Source: Periconia sp. R9002
Lineage: Eukaryota > Ascomycota > Dothideomycetes > Pleosporales > Periconiaceae
Direction: 5' to 3'
Length of the DNA: 64,000 nucleotides
Assembly (NCBI GenBank): GCA_023627715.1
Contig: JAMAHW010000005.1
Span: 62,001 to 126,000, forward strand
The notes under the pieces are model-generated. The model saw only the letters and a program-made list of their open reading frames with translations. It was not told where the DNA came from and did no database searches. Position 1 is the stretch's first letter; each line of letters starts with the position of its first letter. Of the stretch, positions 55,340-64,000 are shown one piece after another. The position numbers were made by a program, and so were the translations under genes.

Positions 55340-57083
55340 TCATTTCTCGGCCGTCGTCTCCTCCCCCCACTCAATCGGCACCAGCTTCAACTTCATCCCC
55401 TGAACCGGTTTACTCGTAATCGTCCCCCCAACAACGATCTTCTCATTCGGATCCGCCATCTCCCATTCAAAACACCCCACCATCGCCGCAAGTAGGGCCC
55501 TCAACTCCGCCCTCGCAAACCTCTCCCCGATACAACTCCGCGGCCCGTGCAAGAATGTCAAAAACGCGTAGTTACTCATCGCGCCCCCATTCATCGTCGC
55601 TTTTCCAGACGCAGCATCGATCCAACGGTCCGGATTGAAGGTTTCAGCATCCGCGCCCCAGAGCTTGGGGTTACGATTGATGGCCCAGGGTATGACTTCG
55701 ATGATCGTGCCGCGCGGAATGAAGTGCCCGAGGATCGATGTGTCACGGATGGATGTGCGGGTTGTGAAGGGGACGGTAGGGTAGAGGCGAAGGACTTCAT
55801 TGCAAACGGCATTGAGATAGGGGAGGGATTCGAGGAGGGTGGCGATGTCATGGGAATCAGGGGAGGTGGTGGATGGTCGGGAGAGAAGGATGGAAGGGGA
55901 GGGGATGGCGGCGAAGATTTCCGAGCGGAGGCGGGACTGTGACGACGGGTGGAGGGCCAGGAGGTGTGTGGCCCAGGTGAATGCAGAAGTTGTTGTTTCG
56001 TGTCTATTTTTCGTGTTAGATGAGAAGGGTTTTTCCTTTCTATTTTTTTGGGAATGGGACGACAAGGACTCACCCAGCTGCTAGGAAAGTAAGAAGTTGA
56101 TCTACAGCGTTGTCCTCGGAGAAATTGTTAGAACGCAGCATGATACTCAGAATGTCTTTGCTCTCTTCACTTTCAACTTTCATCCTCATCTTCTTATCCG
56201 CGACAAATTCCTGGCAGATCCTTTTGAGATTCGAGGTAATGACCGTGATTCGCTGATTCAGCTTCCATGGTAAAGCCTGCATGAACCACTGAGGGAAAAC
56301 GACGTGAAGAGCAAAGTATATTCCTTTTTCTGGTGTCGGCTCAAGCAGCTCTTCGTAGTTCTTGATGAGCTCGTCGTCGCTGTTTCGTAGGGACCCTACG
56401 TCCCGGCCCAATCCTGCGAGACCTATGATGTCCAATGTCACCTGCGTGGAGTAGTGGCCAATTTCTACAACGTTATCTTTGCGCTCGCGTAACTCTGATT
56501 TGATGACCTGGCATAGTTCGAATGATTTGGCGCAGAAGACTGGGTACAGCTCTTTGATGTGGCGGAAGCTGAAAGCAGGCATGATATGTTTTCGCTGATG
56601 TTTATGCTCGTCGCCTTCGGTCATGAGTAGTCCGTCTCCGAGGATCCTCCGCAAGAATTGTCTCACCCACGACGGTTTTTCAAAATCGTAGCTCCTGTTG
56701 ACAAGCACCTCTGCCAGTGCGGCGGGGTCGGTCAGAAGTATTCTCGCTGAGTTGAAAAAGCTTCGAAAGTAGATTATTCCATGGTTTTCCGCCTCTTTCA
56801 TCATCTCAAGATGTCCTTGTCCAGATGGTCGCTCAAATATCAATGAGCCATGTTGAATTAGAGGCCACTTCGCTGGTGGTGGCTGTGGTAGATGCCGGAG
56901 TGGACTGCGGAAATAAGGATATATATAGCAAAGATAACCAAAATACGCAATGAAGTTTATGGATGAGAAAGCAAGAAGATAGGAAGCTAGGGAACCCTTC
57001 GGGAATATGCTAGGAAAAATATAGAAGCCTACTATAGCCTCAGCAAGGGAAACGAAAAGAACTTGGATAGGAGTTGACGTCAT
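55340..57083 (-). CDS. Cytochrome P450 monooxygenase
   Basis: ER-bound haem-thiolate monooxygenase. Exons are 56074-57083 and 55340-56003, with a 70-nt intron (GTGAGT...AATAG) that lies exactly within the I-helix motif; the product is 557 aa. The N-terminus has two hydrophobic segments (ILFVSLAEAIVGFYIF-like and LLAFSSINFIAYFGYL) instead of the usual one, then a Pro-rich hinge (LPQPPPAKWP). The I-helix reads AAGHETTTSAFTW (oxygen activation, rebuilt by splicing), the K-helix EVLRLYP (ExxR), the PERF-like block FNPDRW and the haem loop FLHGPRSCIGERFA with the Cys ligand. Length is slightly above the usual 500-530 because of the N-terminus. It resembles CYP4/CYP52-like clans in overall pattern, but the subfamily cannot be named. 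It is divergent from eEF3 across about 1.1 kb. Confidence 0.93.
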
Positions 57084-58240
57084 AGCGCGGGATGTGCTCG
57101 AAAGATCAATCTAGATAAATACTCCAAATTGAGGAAATATAACAATGTGTTATATGTGGTAGTTCACAAAGTGCATTCACTATTCTCAAATTTGATCTTG
57201 AGGGTGAAGGCTGGATACAGTGGATGTTCAAATTGAAAAGTGAGGGGAACGTTCGGCTATAAGTGATTGAGAGTTTACTGTGGTTTCAGTTTCAAGGTTG
57301 TTGCGGAGACGCTGATGCCTAGAATATACAGCCTGATGCATGTCAATGGTTCGCAGTGTATACCTACATAGGGAAAGATGCGTGAGTTGGAACCGGGGTC
57401 GTGGCCCGCGGACTGCGGGGCACATGGAAACCACGTGTGCCATCATTCATTCATGCAGTGCATGTTTTAGTTTACTGGAGAACATTAGCCAGCAGATCTC
57501 TTTTATTCGATAGAAAACTAGCCATTGCGGCTCGAATTCGGTGGTGAGATGGACGTGTGTTGGTCACCAACCGAGGCAGCAAATGTGTATATCCATTGAT
57601 GTGTCAGTGTCTTCGAAATTCGAATGCATGTGAAATGTGACTGCAGATCGGGTAGTTTTGGCGCCTGTAGCAGGGTGCAAGGTTCCGCGGACAAAAGCGA
57701 CTTTGTAGGTTGACAGAACCTCTCATGATACTCAGCGACAAAGGGACTATGTCGAGGAAGTGTACATATCTAACTTAGACCTCCATTTGTGAAAAGGAGA
57801 TGGGAATCTCTCAGCCCTACCGCCGAAGGCGGCTAGCGCGGAAGAAGGAAAAACGTGCCTGCGCTCGGACGCTCAGTGGGTGGAGTGGATCAGTCAGCAT
57901 AGTTTCATCCGAAGAGATCCCACCTGAAAAAATGCCGTCTTAGCAACCTGGAGAACGACGTTTCTTCTTCCGCGTTTTCTTTTTTTCCCTCTCTACGCCC
58001 TCATTTTCTTTGTACTTGTAGACTCTCCACTCTACCCGCTTGTTGGTGCATTTTCGTGCACCGAAGCCTATCTCGCTTCCGCGAGGGAAAGAAAGATTGG
58101 GCTGACCCCTCCACCTGTTTTTTTTCCTTAGCCCGTGCGAATACCTATCGATAACGTTGCCCCTCGAAAGAAAAGTACAACCGTCCCGACTTCCTCAACC
58201 GCTCCATATACCCACGGCACGCTCCCTCTCGTACTGGGAC
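57084..58240. promoter_or_regulatory. Divergent upstream region of the P450 and eEF3 genes
   Basis: About 1.15 kb without a gene. The last 300 bp before eEF3 hold long pyrimidine tracts (57960-58010 and 58105-58135), usual for highly expressed fungal translation genes. An acceptor-like polypyrimidine-TTAG at about 58115-58131 suggests a 5'UTR intron. A short inverted repeat GGTGCA...TGCACC lies at about 58044-58061. Confidence 0.45.
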
Positions 58241-61200
58241 ATGCCCCATTCCGAGTCGCCCCTCATGGCTCCCCCGATAGTCGTAAACAAGGCCGACGGC
58301 CCGGCTCCTTCGCACGAGGATATTGCTGCCCTCCTGAACACCATCTTCACGGCCAAACTATCTCACACGTCGGTCGAAGCCGCTTATGCGCTTTCGACTG
58401 CACTCCAGAACTCCGTCGGCTTCCGCGGGCTGGCAGGATATGGCATCCTTGACGAGATCAAGAAGGCTGCCGGAGATAAGAAGAACCCTGGCCGAAGGGA
58501 AGGCGCCATGAATGCGCTCGGCGCCCTGTTCGAGCGCCTTGTGCCTGTGCAGAAAATCACCGAGGTGATATTTCTTATCCAGGATGGTGGCGTGGTTTCT
58601 CTTGCGCTTGATGCGCTGGCCGACAAGACAACTACGGTCAAGGAGTCTGCGCAGTATGCCCTCGACTCACTCTTCAGTAACCTGAGCGCCGAAGCCAAGG
58701 TCTTCGGACTGCTCCCTGCTCTGACCAAATACTTGAGCAAAAAGTCTGGAAAATGGCAGGGCGCTGTCGGTGGTTTTGAGCTTATCGGCCGCATGGCAGA
58801 CAAGGCCAAGATTGGCATGGAGAGCCTTGAAGTTGAGAAAGAGAAGGATATGCTTCGTGAAGCCATGGGTAAACAACTCGAGGGCTTGATCCCCGTAGTT
58901 GAGGGTGGTATGCACGACCTCAAAGCAGAGGTATGTTTCACCTATCCGTATTCGACGTTTCCAGCTACTAACAGCCATCCAGGTCAGCAAACAAGCCATC
59001 AAGACCATGAATAGCCTTACCACGCTCCTACAGAATGACGATATTGCTCCCCGGATACCCCTACTTATCAAAGCCATCGAAGACCCCTCGGCGAAGAGCT
59101 TGCAAAAGGCCATTCATGCCCTGTCGCAGACTACGTTCGTCGCTATCGTTACTTCGCCCGTTCTCGCTCTCGTCACTCCTCTACTTGAGCGTTCATTGAA
59201 CTCGCCTTCCACTTCGCAAGAAGTTACTCGCCAAACAGTTGTCGTCGTGGAGAATTTGACAAAACTTGTCCACGACCCAATCGAGGCACGCGCTTTCTTG
59301 CCTAAGCTCCAGCCTGGTGTCAAGAACGTGAAAGATCGCGCGTCTCTCCCTGAGGTCCGCGAAATTGGATCCAGGGCATTGGATGTCATTGACAAGGCCA
59401 TGGCCGACAAGGATGGTAACATCTCAAGTGGCGCCATTGCTCGCCTACACGGTCCCGATGTGGTAGATGTACTTGAAAAGCACGTTAAGGCTGCCGGGGG
59501 CTTGCACAACTTCCCCGGGGATGCTGAGTTGTGGACACTTGCCAAAGGCTACATCTCTGAGATGTTGGCCGAGGACGTTAATCAACGCGCAATCAGCAGG
59601 ATACCCAACCTGATCGCACCCTATCTTGGCCCGCTTATGAACCCAGGTGATGCCGAAAAGGCTGGAGAAGCTATTCATCAGCATTTTGTGGATGAGGATC
59701 ACCGCAAATTCGGCAAGCCAGTTCAAGAAGACGATGGCGAGACTGAGATCGTCAATGCCACCTTCTCCCTTGGGTATGGAGGTATGCTGCTCCTGTCGCA
59801 TACCAACCTAAGGCTCCTCAAAGGTCATCGTTATGGATTGTGCGGTCGCAATGGTGCCGGTAAATCCACTTTGATGCGCAGCATCGCAGGCGGAAAACTT
59901 GAAGGTTTCCCACCTCAAGACCAAGTCAAGACTTGCTTTGTGGAGCACAATCAAGGCGAAGATGCCGATTTGACTATCCTTGAATACATTTGCAGGGATC
60001 CTCGCTTCAAAGATGAAAGCAGGGAACGCATCATCGACGTTCTGGAAGAGGTTGGTTTCACTTCTGGCCCCGAGGGCAGGCAGTCTCACAAAGTCGGGTC
60101 TCTTTCTGGTGGATGGAAGATGAAGCTCGCGTTGGCTCGCGCTATGCTTATGCGCGCCGATGTATTGCTTTTGGATGAACCCACTAATCACTTGGATGTA
60201 GCCAATATCGCCTGGCTGCAGAACTACCTCAAAAGCCACACAGAGATTACCAGCATGATTGTGTCTCACGACTCCGGATTCTTGGACGCGGTATGCACTG
60301 ATATCTACCACTACGAACAGAAGAAGCTGGTTTGCTACAAAGGAAACCTTGCAGACTTCGTCAAAGTCAAGCCCGAGGCAAAGAGTTACTACACTCTATC
60401 TTCATCTATGGTTCAGTTCAAGTTCCCACCACCCGGTATCCTCACTGGTGTCAAATCCAACACGCGCAGCATTCTCAAGATGACGAACTGCACATACACG
60501 TATCCTGGAGGGTCCAAACCTTCGCTTCACGACGTGTCCTGCAGTCTTTCGCTCTCCTCTCGTGTCGCCATTATCGGTGCCAACGGTGCCGGAAAGTCGA
60601 CGCTAATCAAAATTCTCACTGGCGAAGTCATTCCCCAGCAAGGCAAGGTGGAAAAACATCCTAATCTGCGTATCGGATATATCAAGCAGCATGCTCTTGA
60701 GCACGTAGAAATGCATTTGGAGAAGACACCCAACCAATACCTCCAGTGGCGTTATGCAAACGGCGACGATCGTGAGGTGCTTATGAAGCAAACTCGTATT
60801 CTCACTGATGAGGATAAGGCCCAAATGGATACCCCTATCGATTTGGGTGATGGCCGGGGGCCACGGAAGATCGAGGCCATTATCGGTCGCCAAAAGTACA
60901 AGAAGAGCTTCCAGTACGAGGTCAAATGGCGCAACATGCTTCCAAAGTTCAATTCGATGATCACATACGATACGCTCATGGAGAAGGGCTTCCAAAAGCT
61001 GGTTCAAGAGTTTGATGACCATGAAGCATCCCGTGAAGGTTTGGGTTACCGTGTACTAGAACCAAAGGTCATCTCCAAGCACTTTGAGGATCTCGGCATG
61101 GATCCAGAAATCGCCAACCACAACGAGATTTCCGGTCTATCCGGTGGTCAAAAGGTCAAGGTTGTTCTTGGTAAGTTTCAAAATTCACAATCTCGTAGTT

Positions 61201-61758
61201 CATTACTAACAAGTTATAGCCGGTGCCATGTGGAACAACCCGCATCTACTTGTCCTCGACGAACCTACTAATTTCTTGGACCGCGATTCGCTTGGTGGTT
61301 TAGCTGTTGCCATTCGCGACTTCAAGGGCGGTGTCATCATGATTTCCCACAACGAGGAGTTCGTTGGTGCGCTCTGCCCTGAACAGTGGCACGTCGCTGA
61401 CGGCCGTGTTGCACACAAGGGTCACCTCGCCGTGTCTCTTGATCGCTTTGAAGACTCTCGTCCTGGATCTAGCGTTGCGAGCTCGAATGTCTCGTCTGTC
61501 AACCCTAGCACAGTCGGCACGCCCGTCATGAGTGACGCCGAGGGTGGCAACAAGGACGATATGAAATTCCGCGCGCGCAAGAAGAAGAAGTTGACGAGGG
61601 CGCAGTTGAAGGAGCGGGAAGTCAGAAGGAAGCTTAGACACATTGAATGGTTGAACACTCCCAAGGTATGCATTCCCAATTCTCGGAAGAGGAAGCAGCA
61701 TTCTAACATGAAATAGGGTACACCGAAACCCCCAGACACAGATGACGAGGCGGATTAG
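58241..61758 (+). CDS. Translation elongation factor 3 (eEF3)
   Basis: Fungal-specific ribosome-bound ATPase that releases E-site tRNA in each elongation cycle. Exons are 58241-58930, 58983-61170, 61220-61665 and 61717-61758, with introns of 52, 49 and 51 nt (two with TACTAAC or ACTAAC branch sites); the product is 1121 aa. The HEAT-repeat domain spans about residues 20-400. The first ABC cassette has Walker A GRNGAGKST (about 518), signature LSGGWKMKLALARA and Walker B VLLLDEPTNHLD. The second has Walker A GANGAGKST, signature LSGGQKVKVVL and Walker B LLVLDEPTNFLD, split from the signature by intron 2; a chromodomain-like insert lies within this cassette. The C-terminus is Lys-rich (ARKKKKLTRAQLKE), as in ribosome-binding tails. 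The in-frame ATG at 58265 is an alternative start and would shorten it by eight residues. Confidence 0.96.
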
Positions 61759-62346
61759 ATATAGATATAGACGACCACGACGATCTACCTTACCGTCGTC
61801 ATTGTGCTTTGCACGTTAACTTAGACTTGCATTGGGCGGCGTTGCTTTAGAAGGGTTGTGGTGATCACTGTTTGAGCAGTTGGATATACAAGATAGATAT
61901 GCGGATGACGTTGTTGTGCAAGTCCTAAAAGCGAATTCTTTTATGAACAGCGTTTAATTGAGCCATTTTCTCTACACTTTATTTCGTTCCATCTGCAGTG
62001 TTTCTCGTACGAGGTTTGTAGGGAGTGTGCCAAGGGACAGCGTGGGATGTGGTGTGCAGTGACCAAGCAGGCGATCGATCCAGGGACCACATGGGGACTA
62101 GGCACAGTGCATTTAGGCCTCGCTTGAACGCTTCCTAGCGTGTATCGGTCCATTCACCACCACCGTCATCGTCAGCCGGCCGCACTACTCTTTCGCGCCC
62201 ACCTGCACATGCATCAAGGAAGGATCCGCATGACCCTCATGGCTCCAGTTCTCTCGCCAATGCCTCGAGTTCCGCCCCTCATCCCCATCCCACTCCTTCT
62301 TACTCTTATTCCCCATCTTCCATGCAATTGGTGATTCCTAATCACC
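61759..62346. other. Intergenic stretch between eEF3 and the sugar transporter
   Basis: 588 bp with no supported gene. Contains the eEF3 3' region and the transporter promoter, with a C/T-rich leader in the last 80 bp. Confidence 0.4.
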
Positions 62347-64000
62347 ATGTCCTTCATTGCGGATCACATACGTGCTGCGTACTACAATAAGCAGACTCAT
62401 GTCGTCTTGTTTAGTTCAACGGCAATTGCCCTCTATGGCTACGACCAGGGCATGATGTCACTCATCAATGGTATGTTTGAATCAAACGTTGAAATAATCT
62501 ACCTCGCCTGGGTGGTCGAATTTGGAGGCGCGTCGATGCTATTGGAAAATAGCTAACAACAGACAGTGAACTACGACTACCTACGTACTATGGGGATCAC
62601 GAAAGACTCTCCATTAGTCGGTATCATTGTCGCAGTCTACTATCTCGGCTGTTCCGTCGGTTCTGTCCTATTCTCGAAGGTTGCCGACCACCTGGGGCGT
62701 AAAAGGTCCATCTTCCTTTGCCTTGCAACTGCTTCCCTCGGAAACCTTATAATGTTCATATCGGGGTTCGGATTCTCGAAAGGAGCTCTCGCTGTCATGT
62801 TGACAGGTAGAGTAGTGCTGGGTTTAGGGGTAGGAGGCATTGATGCAGTCATCCCTACATATAGCTCGGAATTATCGCAGGATGAGGCGCGTGGCAAGGC
62901 ATTGGCTCAGGAATTCCAGTCCAATATCTTCGGCCTGTTGATGGCCTTTGGCATCAATCTAGGAGCTACCATTGCCTTGGGCAAATGGAGCCAATGGGCA
63001 TGGAGAACCCCCATTATCGTGATGCAGATTTATCCTGTGCTGCTCATGGCCTTCGTCGAGCGTCTTCCCGAGTCTCCTCGATGGTTCATATACAAAGGGA
63101 GGCAAACGGATGCGCAAGCAGCACTAAACGATATCTACGGCAACGAAGGCGATGCTAAGCTAGACGAGCTGCTAGACGCGCATGAGAAGGAAAAGGGTCA
63201 GCATGTTGGATACTTTGACATGCTGAAACCTAGCCATCCCCAGTTCCATCCTACTGTTGTAACTGTGATGGGCCAGATAAACCAAGCGGCTACAGGCTAT
63301 GGCGCTGTTTCGGTGTATGGCCCGCAAATTTTCGGGGTAAGTATCATTCTGCAGCAGCTTCAGTCGTGCTGTATTCTCGTTCATTGTTTCTGTTGTTCCG
63401 TGATTATCATTACATTTTAATGTCTCCGTGGATCGATGCTGTACATTCCGTGATTCACAACTGACAACCTGACCAGCTCCTCGGCTTCCCCATTCGCACC
63501 TCCGAGTTCCTCACCCTAGGCAACTATACATCCTACTTCATCCTTATGACAGGAGCATGGCTGTTAATCGATGTGCTTGGACGACGAAAGCTTTTAATCC
63601 AAGGCTCTTTTCTCCTGAGCACATGCTTCCTCCTCCTCGCTCTCTGCGGTGGTCTCTCGCAGTACGCAAGCCGCCTTTCCATTCCGGAAATCATCCCAGG
63701 CACAGCTGGTACCGTCGTACTCTTTGTCGCAACCGGGGCCTTCGGCATTGGCTGGCTCACTACCGTCTGGCTCATCCCTACGGAGATCTACCCCACTACC
63801 GCACGCGCCCAGGGCACTGCGATATCCGTCATTGTATGGGGACTAGCGAATTTCGCAATCACCTTTCTTACGCCTGTCATGTTCAACAATCTTTCCTATT
63901 TCATCTTCCTCGTGTTCGCGGGCAGCAACGCCTTGGCTGGGTTGTGGACGTGGCTTTACCTTCCCGAGACCGGTGGGCGCTCGTTTGAGGAAAACCAGCG
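62347..64000 (+). CDS. MFS sugar transporter, 5' part (cut by the window end)
   Basis: Proton-coupled hexose-type transporter of the MFS sugar porter family. Exons are 62347-62470, 62567-63336 and 63477 to beyond 64000; introns are 96 and 140 nt. About 473 residues are present, so roughly the last 50-80 are missing. Family motifs occur in order: GYDQGMMS in TM1, DHLGRKRSIF after TM2, a GRVVLGLGVGG block, PESPRW in the central loop, QINQAATGYGAVSVYGPQIF (a QQxxGxN-like TM7 region with altered residues), DVLGRRKLL, IPTEIYPTTARAQGTA and PETGGRSFEE just before the window end. The weak match at the TM7 QQ(S/T)G(I/V)N site suggests a subgroup other than classical hexose carriers. The start ATG lies in a good context (CACCATGTC). 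Confidence 0.9.

Noticed and set aside
46408..57083. Secondary-metabolite cluster (rhodopsin-domain protein, Zn2Cys6 regulator, P450)
   Set aside because: No polyketide synthase, NRPS, terpene cyclase or DMAT synthase is in the window, and a 4 kb desert separates the regulator from the P450.
58384..61022. Several long minus-strand frames across eEF3
   Set aside because: All are antisense shadows of the highly biased eEF3 coding sequence.

Overview
This window is nuclear DNA of a filamentous ascomycete (Pezizomycotina). The signs are short introns of about 45-100 nt with GT..AG ends and CTAAC-type branch sites, fungal-specific families (translation elongation factor eEF3, a Zn2Cys6 regulator, the Dsc3 subunit of the Dsc ligase, neugrin-like RRG9, a DUF2236/MpaB-like protein, HD-type cyanamide hydratase, a fungal rhodopsin-domain membrane protein), and no operons. 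The class cannot be fixed from the sequence alone.

Layout. The left part (1-24 kb) is gene-poor and orphan-rich. It holds two paralogous intronless F-box genes (459-1931 minus, 21476-22936 plus), a decayed F-box-type gene (2287-3510), several unrecognised genes (4531-6237, 6956-7599, 11277-12398 and a 927-residue protein at 13047-15896) and a DnaJ-like zinc-finger protein without the HPD motif (7981-8974). Between 16.4 and 20 kb lie pseudogenes whose in-frame stops are nearly all TAA/TAG, as expected after RIP-type CpA-to-TpA mutation. The middle (24.9-35.8 kb) alternates empty stretches with metabolic genes: cyanamide hydratase, a small secreted cysteine-containing protein, a MATE exporter, a secreted agmatinase/arginase-family enzyme and the mitochondrial Fe-S assembly protein Isa1. 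From 35.8 to 51.4 kb the region is compact and mostly housekeeping: a Dabb-domain protein, Dsc3, a three-repeat small protein, RRG9, a DUF2236 oxygenase-like protein, a beta-lactamase-like serine hydrolase, a rhodopsin-domain protein and a Zn2Cys6 regulator. A 4 kb empty stretch follows, then a P450, eEF3 and the start of a sugar transporter cut by the window end.

The most unusual structure is a dispersed SINE-like family. Three insertions (10326-10433 minus, 29585-29753 plus, 54447-54555 plus) share a GC-rich core, have a common 3' end with a TTCAA/TTCAT-rich tail and different 5' ends, and are flanked by perfect target-site duplications of 14, 13 and 14 bp. The first copy sits inside a former coding frame that reads through when the element is removed in silico. 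A second unusual structure is the 3' tail of the 927-residue gene, which recurs twice in decayed form 5 kb away (about 18.15 and 18.5 kb), on the far side of a RIP-scarred divergent gene.

No backbone gene of a secondary-metabolite cluster, no tRNA or rRNA, no CRISPR and no autonomous transposase were found. Exon boundaries come from reading splice sites and frame by eye. They are firm for the conserved genes and tentative for the orphans.
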